A stretch of DNA of 45,822 nt from an uncultured Alphaproteobacteria bacterium (GTDB taxonomy: Bacteria > Pseudomonadota > Alphaproteobacteria > MPNO01 > UBA830), in contig CAJWSW010000015.1 in assembly GCA_913046035.1 (NCBI GenBank), positions 1 to 45,822 on the forward strand, in the 5' to 3' direction. The position numbers and the translations under genes are program-made. The notes under the pieces are model-generated. The model was not told where the DNA came from, ran no database searches, and saw only the letters and a list, made by a program, of their open reading frames with translations. Of this stretch, positions 33,293 to 41,858 are shown in pieces. Every line of letters starts with the position of its first letter. Position 1 is the first letter of the stretch.

Positions 33293-33982
33293 TCAATTTT
33301 CCTCGTGGGGGCTTGGAGGTAGGGCGATATTGAAATGGGTCCGTAGTAGGTTGTCGATTAGGTCGAAGCAGGACCCGTAACGTATGACTGTCATCGTGCT
33401 CATATTAATCATGGTTGACGAGCGATTATAACGGTTCCAACGCATCAGCCCGTAATCGATCACGATATCAGCGGCTTCGAGGATCTCAGGCTCTATCTCA
33501 GTCGCCTGAAACTTTACACCTCTCAATGACACATTAGCCGACGAGCCGATCGCCATTCTATTATCCGCGAAAGCGAGGCGTGCAATATGCTCCATGAGCC
33601 GCCCCGCATTAAGGAGCATTGCGAGCGTGCCGTTGTGGGTGGTTTGGCGCAATGTGTCGGGGGGAAGATTGGCGAGCGCTGGATGTTTCATATGCACCGT
33701 CGCAGCCGTGCCTAGCGGAAGATCCCACTCTTCAGTAATCGCGTTAACAATGGCTCGACGTTCATCTTTAAGATCATGAAGAGCCGTGTGCATCTCTGTA
33801 CAGCCAATAACGGCATTCAGTTTTTCCGGTTTCCGCTTTTTCACCTTAAAGATGCGCCAAACCGCGTCCGGGTCACAGGCGAGAATAACGTATCCTACGT
33901 GGGTCGGGATAATGCCAATCCCGCCGTTTTTTAGGATCCCGTATACGCGTTCCCCGTCTCCTTCGTAGTCGTGGATTGCCAT
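33293..33982 (-). CDS. Sua5/YciO/YrdC-family protein
   Basis: This protein is related to the threonylcarbamoyl-AMP synthase domain that supplies the t6A tRNA modification. Segments seen: GGIGIIPTHVGYVILACDPD, the KKRKPEKLNAVIG basic loop (KxR ATP/Thr-binding region), SSANVSLRG, and NRSSTMINMSTMTVIRYG. It is diverged from the classical SxTxxxL-type TsaC and may be a paralogue, not the housekeeping enzyme. The frame can start at ATG 34060, but the divergent aminotransferase would then leave no room for promoters. ATG 33982 (MAIHDYEGDGERVYGILKNG, 229 residues) is preferred. It pairs with the downstream quinone oxidoreductase (one-base gap). Role here unclear. Confidence 0.75.
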   Translation of the reverse strand: MAIHDYEGDGERVYGILKNGGIGIIPTHVGYVILACDPDAVWRIFKVKKRKPEKLNAVIGCTEMHTALHDLKDERRAIVNAITEEWDLPLGTAATVHMKHPALANLPPDTLRQTTHNGTLAMLLNAGRLMEHIARLAFADNRMAIGSSANVSLRGVKFQATEIEPEILEAADIVIDYGLMRWNRYNRSSTMINMSTMTVIRYGSCFDLIDNLLRTHFNIALPPSPHEEN

Positions 33983-34091
33983 TGTCTCAATGCCTCGGTT
34001 CTGCTGATAGGAACTATAAAGGTATTGTCTTGCAATTCTAAGTGCGGCGCTAAGATCCATGGTATACAGGGAGGAATTAATTGGGAAACTA

Positions 34092-35279
34092 ATGATTACT
34101 CAAAAGCGAGCGCGTAACGGCCTGCGTCAAAGTCTTGAAGAACTGCCTGGATCTCTAATCCGGCATGTCGCTGAGCCAAATATGGGCCGGGAAGGCCTAA
34201 TTAAACTATGGTTCGGTGAACCTGACGTTCCTACTCCACAATTTATCAAGGATGCAGCTGTCTCTGCGTTGGATCAGGATCAAGTGTTTTACGCGAAGAA
34301 CCGCGGTGTACCTGCTTTGCGCGAAGTAATTGCCGAATACGCGACCAAGTTACATGGTGCTAATATCGATATTGGCCGTATTACGGTCAGTGGGTCGGGA
34401 ATGAATGCGATCATGATGATTTCCGAAGCGTTGATGTCCGCTGGTGACAACATGGTGGTGGTTGGTCCTGTATGGCCAAATTGCAAAGAAACAGTTCGCA
34501 TTATGGATGCCGAGCCGCGCCAAGTTGCGTTAAAGCTGGGTGATGACGGGCGATGGAGCCTTGATATTGAAAAACTATTCGCTGCCTGTGATGAACGAAC
34601 ACAGGCTGTGTTCATCAACTCGCCGGGCAACCCAACTGGCTGGGTAATGCCGCGAGAGGAGCAGCAGGCGGTCCTTGTTGAATGCCGAAAACGCGGCATA
34701 TGGTTAATTAGCGACGAGGTTTATATCCGCCTCGCTTACGAATCTGACCTTCCTTTGGGTCGTGCTCCGTCTTTCCTCGATATAGCCGACCCCGAGGACC
34801 GTGTAATAGTGATCAATTCCTTTTCAAAATCTTGGTCGATGACTGGCTGGCGACTAGGTTGGATCACTCACCCTATGGATACAGGGCAGGGATTTGAAAA
34901 ACTTGTTGAATACAACATCGCCAATCCGACTACATTTGTGCAATACGCTGGGGTGACTGCAATCGAGCAAGGTGAGCCTTTCATTGCTCAAACCTTAAAC
35001 AGGTATCGGCAAAATAGAGATATCGTAGTCCAAAGGCTAAGCGCGATGAGACGGGTAAAGCTATCGCACCCCGAAGGCGCTTTTTATGCTTTTTTTGCAG
35101 TCGATGGCATGTCGGACTCTGTTGCTTTTGCGCAAAAGTTGATTGACGAAGTCGGCGTCGGGTTGGCGCCGGGTCTTGCTTTTAGCCAAGATGGTGAGGG
35201 TTGGATGCGGCTTTGCTTTGCGGCAGATACACAAACTGTCTCCGCTGCCATGGATCGATTACAGTCGATCCTGGGGTAG
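34092..35279 (+). CDS. class I/II PLP-dependent aminotransferase
   Basis: This is a fold-type I aminotransferase related to aspartate/tyrosine aminotransferases. Seen: KLWFGEPDVPTP near the start, the NSPGNPTGW loop, ISDEVYIRLAY (Asp contacting the PLP ring), and the PLP lysine, Lys246 in INSFSKSWSMTGWRLGW (numbering from 34092). The Arg that binds the substrate carboxylate is likely in EGWMRLCFA near the C-terminus. The frame reaches up to 34059, overlapping the divergent gene's alternative start, but ATG 34092 with GGGA upstream fits better, giving 395 residues. The amino-acid specificity is not evident. It may process amino acids released by the amide-hydrolysing enzymes, but that is inference. 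Confidence 0.92.
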   Translation: MITQKRARNGLRQSLEELPGSLIRHVAEPNMGREGLIKLWFGEPDVPTPQFIKDAAVSALDQDQVFYAKNRGVPALREVIAEYATKLHGANIDIGRITVSGSGMNAIMMISEALMSAGDNMVVVGPVWPNCKETVRIMDAEPRQVALKLGDDGRWSLDIEKLFAACDERTQAVFINSPGNPTGWVMPREEQQAVLVECRKRGIWLISDEVYIRLAYESDLPLGRAPSFLDIADPEDRVIVINSFSKSWSMTGWRLGWITHPMDTGQGFEKLVEYNIANPTTFVQYAGVTAIEQGEPFIAQTLNRYRQNRDIVVQRLSAMRRVKLSHPEGAFYAFFAVDGMSDSVAFAQKLIDEVGVGLAPGLAFSQDGEGWMRLCFAADTQTVSAAMDRLQSILG

Positions 35280-35672
35280 CGAGAAACGCTCACGTTACAC
35301 CCGGCAGCGCCAAATTAAGGGTTTGTCAAAGTTTCCGATGTTAACTTCAACAACTAACATCGCACCAGTGCGCGCTCTATGTCGCATAAACTTTCTTGTA
35401 TCGCTGTCACCTCAACTTAGGCGCCATAATCTGGTTGCCCCACGGTCTGATTTATAACCTGCTCGTGAATCCTCTTCTGAAATTTGGACGTCAATTGCTT
35501 GATTATGCTTGGCTAAACCACGAACAGCTTTGCCGTGATCACGGAAAGAGTGAAGCGGATAGGAGCTTCGCAACCGGGTGAATAAGAGCTGTCCGCTATC
35601 CAAGCGGCTGTTATGGCCTGAGGCTTTGTTCGTAAGGTACTTTTAAACTTGTGCGTCGCTTGAAGAAATTGG
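35280..35672. other. intergenic region, no gene recognised
   Basis: This 393-base gap between the aminotransferase and the convergent SDR gene contains only short frames (such as 35412..35603 and 35513..35704, minus) without good starts or recognisable family features. No T-run terminator was seen. Confidence 0.45.
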
Positions 35673-36461
35673 TTAGACCACGGGGGAGGCGCCGCCATCG
35701 ACATTTATTGAGGTCCCCGTTATGTACCCGGCCTGATCAGACGCCAGGAAGCAGGCGATGTTAGCAAATTCTTCTGTTTCGCCGATGCGCCCCATGGGAA
35801 TGTGCCGATCCTTTGCCATTTGCTTAATGAAGTCCTCATAATTATCATTTTTGTCTGCCGCTTGAAAAGCGCGCTCCCATTGAGCGGATTTGATAATTCC
35901 TACCATTAATGCATTTACGAGCACGTTGTGCGGTGCGCCGTCGCTGGCAAGCACCTTTGTCAACGCGAGACCTGCTGCACGGGATACAACCGTAGGCGCA
36001 CCCTCCGCACGTGGCGCCTTGGCGCCGATATTCAGTACGTTAATGATACGCCCCCATTTACGGTTCTTCATTGCGGGTAGGGCGGCGCGGCACAAACGAA
36101 CAGCAGCCATGAGTTTTAGCTCAAGGTCTTCTTGCCATTCAGCGTCGGTTACGCTCTCGAACGGTTTAGCGCGAGAGGTCCCCGCGTTATTGACCAGAAT
36201 GTCAATCTTTCCCAACGAATTTTCCGCGTCGACGAACGCTTCTGCAGTTGCCTTTGGGTTAAGAAGGTCACAAGGTATGGCAATGACCTTGCGGTCACTT
36301 ACCTTTTTTAAATCGGCTTTTGCCCGATCGAGAACTTCTGGACGACGGGCAAGGATTGCAACATCGGCGCCGGATTGCGCAAAGCGCATTGCCATACCCT
36401 TGCCAAGACCTTCGCTGCCACCTGTGATTAGCGCTGACCGTCCTTTAAGTGATATTTCCAT
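35673..36461 (-). CDS. short-chain dehydrogenase/reductase family protein with non-canonical active site
   Basis: This SDR protein has 262 residues and the NAD(P)-binding motif TGGSEGLGKG at 13-22 and NNAG at 91-94. C-terminal segments GRIGETEEFANIACFLASDQ and GTSINVDGGASPVV are typical of oxidoreductase SDRs. The catalytic Tyr-x-x-x-Lys is missing: the aligned region is APTVVSRAAGLALTK with Thr157 and Arg161 at the expected places, and NVLNIGAK replaces the usual Ser-containing strand. The protein may therefore be non-catalytic, use another mechanism, or belong to a clade with a divergent site. ATG 36461 has GGAGT upstream. The MFS gene lies upstream on the same strand, 102 bases away, a possible partner. 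Confidence 0.88.
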   Translation of the reverse strand: MEISLKGRSALITGGSEGLGKGMAMRFAQSGADVAILARRPEVLDRAKADLKKVSDRKVIAIPCDLLNPKATAEAFVDAENSLGKIDILVNNAGTSRAKPFESVTDAEWQEDLELKLMAAVRLCRAALPAMKNRKWGRIINVLNIGAKAPRAEGAPTVVSRAAGLALTKVLASDGAPHNVLVNALMVGIIKSAQWERAFQAADKNDNYEDFIKQMAKDRHIPMGRIGETEEFANIACFLASDQAGYITGTSINVDGGASPVV

Positions 36462-36562
36462 GTTTTACTCCAAGTTTTCTGGGTATTGGCTATCGATGTT
36501 TTTCAAAGATCTCGCTTTTTTACATTTGAGGAGCTTTGTAAAAATGGCTACGTTCTAAACCG

Positions 36563-37825
36563 CTAGGCCACCACCTCTGTTGGCTCGGCGGGTCGGGCTT
36601 TTGTGAGCAGAGCACCGATGATCAATAAATTGACACAATTTGCGGCAAAACCAATCAGAAATGCTAAGTCGTAATTTTTATTTACATCGAAGATAGCACC
36701 GCCCATCCAGCTACCAATCCCCATCGCGATTGCACCGAAGAGAAACACGATACCGGTTCGTCGGCCTGCTTCCTTAGGTGGCATGTACTCGCGGATGATG
36801 ACAGCATAAACCGGAAAAATACCGCCGTAGCCTAAACCAAATCCAATGCCTAAGATTAATAGAAAGAAAACTGAGTCTGCGTTGGCTAACATGATAACCA
36901 TTGCAGCTTGGAGTACTGAGAAGCAGAACAAAGCCCATAGGCTTCCAAAACGATCTGAAAGCAGGCCCACAAAAATAAGGCGGCTGATGAAGGCGGCTGT
37001 GAGCATCGCTGAAAAAATCCAGCCAGCTTCATTCAAAGAAAGACCGAAATCAGTACCAAACGACACGAGGTGAGCAAGCGGTAACGCCATGGAGACACAG
37101 CACCCGATAATAGCGACGCAAAGAACGACCTGTAGTTGCCGGTAACTCAGATTAGTGGTGCTGTTACGAGCAGGCCGCCGGGCCCTCCCCTTTTTGTCAG
37201 GTCCTTCCGCCTCCTCTGCCAGCTTCAATTGTTCGGCGCTTGGTGGCTTCCGGACAAAAATCAAACACATGGGTAGCATTATGGCCCCGGCAACTATACC
37301 GAAACCAATAAATCCCGTGCGCCATCCAACCTCCGTTACGATTAGGGTAAAGATTGGCGGCCAGATAATGCCGGACAGGCTTTGTCCGCTAGAGACAATA
37401 CCTACTGCCATGCCGCGGCGGCGGTCGTACCATCTCGAAATATTTGCCATCAGCGGCGCATAGAGGCTGCCCTGTCCAAGAAAGCCAAATAGGAACAAAT
37501 AGACAGCGAATAGCTGCCACTCGGCGTGTACGAGTGTCGTCAGGATTGAGCCCGACACCACTGCGAAAGTAGCAACCACGGGCAAGGCCACTGCGCCTAC
37601 GCGATCAAGAAGATACCCCATGAAAATACCGCCAAGCCCGCCCCCAATGAATTGCAGGGAGAATGCAAGAGACGGTACTTCCCGAGGCCAGCCGAATTCA
37701 CTTGCAAGATCTTTCAGTGTGATCGCGATTAGAAATAGGCTGCCGGAGCCGACAAAAATCATACTGTGGGAGCCAAGGAGCACGACGAACCGGAACTTAA
37801 GAAAAGATTGATGGTTGACTGTCAT
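36563..37825 (-). CDS. MFS transporter, second copy (OFA/monocarboxylate-like)
   Basis: This 420-residue major facilitator permease has about 12 hydrophobic segments. The loop 2-3 signature is GYLLDRVGAVALPV, and the second-half counterpart is GLLSDRFGSLWALFCF. Features shared with oxalate/formate-antiporter and monocarboxylate-like carriers are SRWYDRRRGMAVGIVSSGQS and GLGYGGIFPVYAVIIREYMP. It stands upstream of the SDR gene on the minus strand and is different from the MFS at 8910. Substrate is probably a small carboxylate, by family only. ATG 37825 has weak Shine-Dalgarno support. Confidence 0.9.
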   Translation of the reverse strand: MTVNHQSFLKFRFVVLLGSHSMIFVGSGSLFLIAITLKDLASEFGWPREVPSLAFSLQFIGGGLGGIFMGYLLDRVGAVALPVVATFAVVSGSILTTLVHAEWQLFAVYLFLFGFLGQGSLYAPLMANISRWYDRRRGMAVGIVSSGQSLSGIIWPPIFTLIVTEVGWRTGFIGFGIVAGAIMLPMCLIFVRKPPSAEQLKLAEEAEGPDKKGRARRPARNSTTNLSYRQLQVVLCVAIIGCCVSMALPLAHLVSFGTDFGLSLNEAGWIFSAMLTAAFISRLIFVGLLSDRFGSLWALFCFSVLQAAMVIMLANADSVFFLLILGIGFGLGYGGIFPVYAVIIREYMPPKEAGRRTGIVFLFGAIAMGIGSWMGGAIFDVNKNYDLAFLIGFAANCVNLLIIGALLTKARPAEPTEVVA

Positions 37826-38249
37826 TCAGCATCTATAGCGGGTTTGGTTCAATCTGCCACGGATGAAAATACGTTTTTATGCACAGCGCTCTCCGAGATC
37901 GAATTATAATTCTTGTGGAGTTTTTAGCCTCGCAACAAAGAACCCACTGGTCAGTTTTCGCTGTTGCGGCAATGAAACATCAACTGTGTTAATCGACTCG
38001 CGCAAAAAATTGCGGGTATCGCCGCAAAATTCAGTTGCAGGGCACATCTCTAACGGTCGGGGCAACAAGGAAAATGATTTCACCTAAGCCTGTAAAAGTC
38101 CGTGTATCGGAGCGTATACAGGTATTTTAGTCATGCGGTGACCTTCTTTAAAAAAGTTGTTCTTTACATGCAATGTTATTTTGTTGGTTGTATGTAGAGC
38201 GAATGTCTGAGTGACCCATTTACATCACGGTCCTGTATTAATAGCGGCC
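37826..38249. other. intergenic region, no gene recognised
   Basis: A 424-base gap between the MFS promoter side and the 3' end of the YgiC-like gene. Only short frames are present (for example 37863..38087), not protein-like. No clear terminator or repeat was found; a weak CCTGTA/TACAGG stem near 38090-38125 is not convincing. Confidence 0.4.
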
Positions 38250-39410
38250 TTAGCCTAGGATGATATGAGGTACAAAACGCGCGTCGTCACCGGTCACTAG
38301 CGTCGCATCCTCACGGATGCAAATACCGCAGGGTTGGCTAGCCACTAGCCAAGACCCAATCATCGGATAATTACCGTTGAAATGCGGCAATGGGTTTAGT
38401 GCCTGGACGATGTGACCTTCAGCACCATAGTCGCCGTCTATGTTTATAGTCTGTTCGCCGCCTTCAAAGAATTCGATGTTGGCACCCTCGCGGGAAAATA
38501 GAGGTTTCCGAACATAATTTCCCTCCAATGCCGTGGCGGCGGGATCACCATCGAAATATGCGGGCAGCAGATTAGGATGACCCTCAAACATCTCCCATAG
38601 CAGAGGTAGCAGTCCTTTATTGGACAGGATTGCCTTCCACCCTGGTTCAATGAACCGGACATTGGAACCGGGTATCCGCTCGCTAAACTCCTCGCTCATC
38701 ATCCATTCCCAAGGGTATAGCTTGAACATAGTTTCGATGGGCGTGTCTTGTAGGTCGGTGAACTGACCCTTTGTATTGATACCGATATCTTCTATGTAAA
38801 TCAGCCTGGTTTCCGCCCCACCCTGACGGGCGCAATCGGCCATGTATTCCACTGTACCCTCATCCTCTGCTGTGTCTTTGCAGCACGCGAGATGAAGCAC
38901 GTCCTTTATTTCCAGACTACTCCAAGCTTGTGTGAGAGCCTCGTGTATAGAGTTGAATTGATCACTCTCCCGGGGAATTAAATCGCGCTCTATTGCTTGT
39001 TCCAGCCAGACCCACTGGAAAATTGATGATTCATAAAGCGCTGTCGGGGTGTCGGCGTTGTATTCTAATAATTTTGCGGGCCCATTCCCGCTGTAAGCGA
39101 AGTCCATGCGACCGTATAAATTCCGTTCCTGGCTGCGCCAGCTACCAGTGATATAGTCCCAGAAATACTCCGGAATACCGAGACGCATGAGAACCGTTTC
39201 ATCGGTGAGAGCTCTCTCGACGACTTGAAAACAAAGCTGCTCTAACTCTTCAGTTGGATTCTCAAGATCTCTCTCGATCTGTTCTAGTGTGAGGCGATAA
39301 TAAACGCTCTCATCCCAGTAGAGTTCATCGTCTGGTGTATGAAACTGAAAGCCATGCACTTCTGCTGTTTCGCGCCAGTCTTCCCGTGGTTCGACCGGGA
39401 TCCGCTCCAT
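38250..39410 (-). CDS. ygiC: glutathionylspermidine synthase-type ATP-grasp ligase, YgiC-like
   Basis: This ATP-grasp protein of the glutathionylspermidine synthase C-terminal domain family forms an amide bond, substrate not established for YgiC. The start is ATG 39410 (MERIPVEPREDWRETAEVHG), giving 386 residues, equal to E. coli YgiC. The frame extends further upstream to 39629, but that part is out-of-frame DNA of the preceding ygiB-like gene and is rejected. Family features: YGRMDFAYSGNGPAKLLEYN, LYPWEWMMSE, YVRKPLFSREGANIEFFEGG (probable ATP-binding lysine region) and PMIGSWLVASQPCGICIRED. It follows the lipoprotein gene by 19 bases, the same pairing as ygiB-ygiC in enterobacteria. The amidase half of true bifunctional Gsp synthetase is absent. 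Confidence 0.88.
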   Translation of the reverse strand: MERIPVEPREDWRETAEVHGFQFHTPDDELYWDESVYYRLTLEQIERDLENPTEELEQLCFQVVERALTDETVLMRLGIPEYFWDYITGSWRSQERNLYGRMDFAYSGNGPAKLLEYNADTPTALYESSIFQWVWLEQAIERDLIPRESDQFNSIHEALTQAWSSLEIKDVLHLACCKDTAEDEGTVEYMADCARQGGAETRLIYIEDIGINTKGQFTDLQDTPIETMFKLYPWEWMMSEEFSERIPGSNVRFIEPGWKAILSNKGLLPLLWEMFEGHPNLLPAYFDGDPAATALEGNYVRKPLFSREGANIEFFEGGEQTINIDGDYGAEGHIVQALNPLPHFNGNYPMIGSWLVASQPCGICIREDATLVTGDDARFVPHIILG

Positions 39411-39429
39411 TAATAGCTCGTCTGATTGA

Positions 39430-39966
39430 TCAGCCGCCGAAGGAACGGCGCATCGAGCTTCGGGCGTTTTTGCCAAACCCGCCACGCGACGTGGTTCGGG
39501 TTTTCGTTGTTGGCGTTGCGGCCGCGCTTTTCGCCACTTGGGTGCGTCCGATCTTTGAACCGACAGCCTTATTATCTGCAGTACGGAAGGTACCTGCTTC
39601 ACCAGCCGAGCGATATAACGGTTGGCCACGGCCGCTACCGGACATCATGTTACCCATAAGGTAGCCAGCCATTAGTGGCATAAACACGCTTCCCCCGGAT
39701 GTCGTCCGCTGCGGTGCCTTTTCGCACTTTTCCGCGCCAAAGTCAGCCTCACAATCTAGCCGCGACGTGTACTTAGGTGCGGCAACAATGTGCGTTTGCT
39801 GAGCGTTTTTGTAATTCGTGGTGCATTCCTGTTTCGAGAAGCCTAGGCCTGTACACTGATCAACAGATTCAAACAGTGCGGTGTCAACTTTTGCTTCATC
39901 GCATGCAGCGATTAATAATAGGCCAGTGCCCATGGCTACGAGTTTCACTGATTTCGAGCGTTTCAT
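39430..39966 (-). CDS. ygiB: DUF1190/YgiB-like lipoprotein
   Basis: This is the upstream partner of the YgiC-like ligase. It carries a lipoprotein signal peptide: MKRSKSVKLVAMGTGLLLIA followed by the lipobox Cys (LIAAC). After that come FESVDQCTGLGFSKQECTTN, the SRLDCEADFGAEKCE segment, which is a Cys-rich DUF1190 hallmark, GSVFMPLMAGYLMGNMMSG, and a basic Ser/Arg/Gly-rich tail. ATG 39966 is chosen over an in-frame GTG at 39981 because it leads straight into the signal peptide. Length is 178 residues. The function is unknown in the family. The gene is preceded by a strong inverted repeat at 39980-40017. Confidence 0.85.
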   Translation of the reverse strand: MKRSKSVKLVAMGTGLLLIAACDEAKVDTALFESVDQCTGLGFSKQECTTNYKNAQQTHIVAAPKYTSRLDCEADFGAEKCEKAPQRTTSGGSVFMPLMAGYLMGNMMSGSGRGQPLYRSAGEAGTFRTADNKAVGSKIGRTQVAKSAAATPTTKTRTTSRGGFGKNARSSMRRSFGG

Positions 39967-39979
39967 GGTATAATATCTC

Positions 39980-40017
39980 ACAACGATTTATCCACTCATA
40001 TAACACGAAATCGTTGT
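39980..40017. promoter_or_regulatory. 10-bp inverted repeat upstream of ygiB-like gene
   Basis: ACAACGATTT at 39980-39989 and AAATCGTTGT at 40008-40017 are perfect complements with an 18-base spacer. The repeat begins 14 bases upstream of the ygiB ATG. It could be an operator or, in the transcript, a leader hairpin that would sit just before the start region. No regulator gene is close enough to assign it. Confidence 0.45.
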
Positions 40018-40257
40018 ACGGCGACTCTTTACAAATAAGATAGTTTTCATTTTTACAGTCTTAAGATAATTGAGGCTACTCAGCTTCCATATATTTAAGG
40101 GAGATCGCTTGGCGCGCTTACGCTCCCACGGAGATCGAGGATGGACTGTTTTCGGTCGCCATTAAATAACACGAGTGCGCTTTTGCCCTATCTTATGAAA
40201 TTGGTATTCAAATCAAGATAGAGTACCCCGTGTAGTGAGTAACCAGAGGTTTAAGTC

Positions 40258-40710
40258 TTAGCCTGCCATTCGCTCTTTTACCTTATTTCCTGACCCGAGC
40301 CCTATGTATAGCTTGCTTAGCAGTTCCCGTAGTTTATTGAGCTCTGCTTCTGTAAAATCAGAAGTGGCCAAAACCTCAAGGTCCTTGGCGTAGGGTAAAA
40401 TTTTTTCTGTTACGGCTTTTCCTTTTGAAGTCAGGATTACCGTAAATGATCTTGCGTCATCCGCACCACGCTGCCGTCGAGCGAGGTTTTTATCTTCCAT
40501 TCGGTCAAGAACACGGGAAAGCGTAGAGAAATTTATACTCGTTAGCTCCGACAGGTCACCGACCGTCTGTTTACCGCCTTGATAGAGTGCAATCAAAACG
40601 CGCCACGACTGGATATTTACTCCAGCTTTATTGAGGGCAGGAGTAATTTCGCTCACAAAACGCTGACCCAGCCGATTGACGAGGTAGGGTAGGTAGGTGC
40701 TTAGTTCCAA
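40258..40710 (-). CDS. MarR-family transcriptional regulator
   Basis: This 150-residue winged-helix regulator has the MarR layout: N-terminal dimerisation helix (YLPYLVNRLGQRFVSEITPA), recognition helix region SELTSINFSTLSRVLDRMED, wing NLARRQRGADDARSFTVILT and C-terminal dimerisation helix AELNKLRELLSKLYIGLG. The start is TTG at 40710, seven bases after the stop of the luciferase-like oxidoreductase upstream, so the two form an operon. It probably represses this unit, binding the inverted repeat at 41829-41858 until a small aromatic or phenolic ligand appears; this is inferred from operon position. No Cys redox pair is evident. Confidence 0.92.
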   Translation of the reverse strand: MELSTYLPYLVNRLGQRFVSEITPALNKAGVNIQSWRVLIALYQGGKQTVGDLSELTSINFSTLSRVLDRMEDKNLARRQRGADDARSFTVILTSKGKAVTEKILPYAKDLEVLATSDFTEAELNKLRELLSKLYIGLGSGNKVKERMAG

Positions 40711-40716
40711 AGTTTC

Positions 40717-41793
40717 TTACTCGGCAGCGATCCGGTAGTTGGTGAAATTAGGAGCAACTTCTTCCATGAATTTATGCATCTGTTCTTTGACCATTTGATG
40801 CGGCTTTCGGCCAACGTTGAAGTATAGGATGCACTCGTCTATGCCAGCGGCTTCAACTTCCTTCAATTGTTCCGTAATAGCTGCGCTATTACCAATCAGC
40901 ACTGAGTTTTTAGATAACTTGTCCTTCTCCATATTCCGCAAGATTTCGTTGATTTTCATGAAATAATGCATTGTTGGAGGCATTGTAGCAGGGTCATCCG
41001 GGAAAGCCCGAAGGACGCAATGTTTGAAGTAGTCCATCATCGCCTGCCGTCCAAAATCGTCTTCAGCTGGGTTATCGGCAATGTGAATGAAGTAGCTGCA
41101 CATTGCGCGACCAGGTTTATTGCCCGCCTGAATGCAGTTTTCACGGTAGCTGTTCACGGCAGCTTCAAGGCTTCCATAAACCATCGCTGCAGCGAATGGT
41201 GCGTAAATGATGTTGTGTCCCCTTTTAGCCGCCATCTTTGAGGAGGTTTCGGAAAAAGAGGCCACGTAAAAGGGTATTGGATTTTGTAAGGGCTTTGGTG
41301 TTATCGACATATCGTCGATATGGTAGAACTCACCGTGATGGGACCAGTGACCCTCCTCAGTCCATGCCTTCCACAATATGTCCATACCTTCTTCGAACAT
41401 TTCAGCAGACTTCATAAAGTCAGCACCGAACGGTTTGTATTCATCCATGTCGTAGCCGCGCCCCGTCGCAAAATCGACTCGGCCACCCGATAATAGATCT
41501 AGCGTTGCCCAAGCCTCAGCGACGTGTATGGGGTGGTGTAGTGGCAAAACATTAACCGCGGGCGCGAAACGAATGTTAGTTGTTTCTGGAATTATGCTAG
41601 CAAGTAAGATGTCTGGGCGGGAGTTTACGCCAAGCTGGTCGAAATGGTGCTCGCCGATCCAAGCTGAACTGTAGCCTAATCTGTCCGCAAGGATGGATTG
41701 CTCGCGGATCTCCAATACAAAGTCACTGGCCGACCGCGGATTGTTAGGATAGTGATTATCAGACAGAGTGAAGTAGCCAAAATCGATCGCCAT
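40717..41793 (-). CDS. LLM-class flavin-dependent (luciferase-like) oxidoreductase
   Basis: This is a TIM-barrel luciferase-like monooxygenase/oxidoreductase using FMN or F420. The start is ATG 41793 (MAIDFGYFTLSDNHYPNNP) with GGGAGG upstream; the longer frame from 41862 passes through the operator and is rejected. Length is 358 residues. Typical blocks: YSSAWIGEHHFDQLGVNSRP, FAPAVNVLPLHHPIHVAEAW, LSGGRVDFATGRGYDMDEYK, and the alkanal-like C-terminal EQLKEVEAAGIDECILYFNV. It is first in an operon with the MarR regulator. Many such proteins act on alkanes, aromatics or sulfur compounds; substrate here is unknown and cofactor could be FMN. Confidence 0.92.
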   Translation of the reverse strand: MAIDFGYFTLSDNHYPNNPRSASDFVLEIREQSILADRLGYSSAWIGEHHFDQLGVNSRPDILLASIIPETTNIRFAPAVNVLPLHHPIHVAEAWATLDLLSGGRVDFATGRGYDMDEYKPFGADFMKSAEMFEEGMDILWKAWTEEGHWSHHGEFYHIDDMSITPKPLQNPIPFYVASFSETSSKMAAKRGHNIIYAPFAAAMVYGSLEAAVNSYRENCIQAGNKPGRAMCSYFIHIADNPAEDDFGRQAMMDYFKHCVLRAFPDDPATMPPTMHYFMKINEILRNMEKDKLSKNSVLIGNSAAITEQLKEVEAAGIDECILYFNVGRKPHQMVKEQMHKFMEEVAPNFTNYRIAAE

Positions 41794-41828
41794 AACTTTT
41801 CCCTCCCGTAGGACGTTTTTATTTTCTG

Positions 41829-41858
41829 AAACTATTTGATACTGCAAATAAATAGTTT
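41829..41858. promoter_or_regulatory. candidate MarR operator
   Basis: AAACTATTT at 41829-41837 and AAATAGTTT at 41850-41858 are a perfect inverted repeat with a 12-base spacer. Inside it, ATTTG (41834-41838) and CAAAT (41845-41849) form a second, nested dyad. It lies 36-65 bases upstream of the oxidoreductase ATG, where a repressor would block the promoter. A related half-site GAATAGTTA is at 41898-41906. Binding by the adjacent MarR protein is inferred. Confidence 0.6.

Noticed and set aside
35890-36558. 222-residue plus-strand ORF across the SDR gene
   Set aside because: It is the complement of the SDR coding strand and lacks a binding site and recognisable features.
39411-39629. N-terminal extension of the YgiC-like protein
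   Set aside because: It overlaps the ygiB-like gene out of frame, with low-complexity basic composition. The internal ATG 39410 yields the usual family length of 386.
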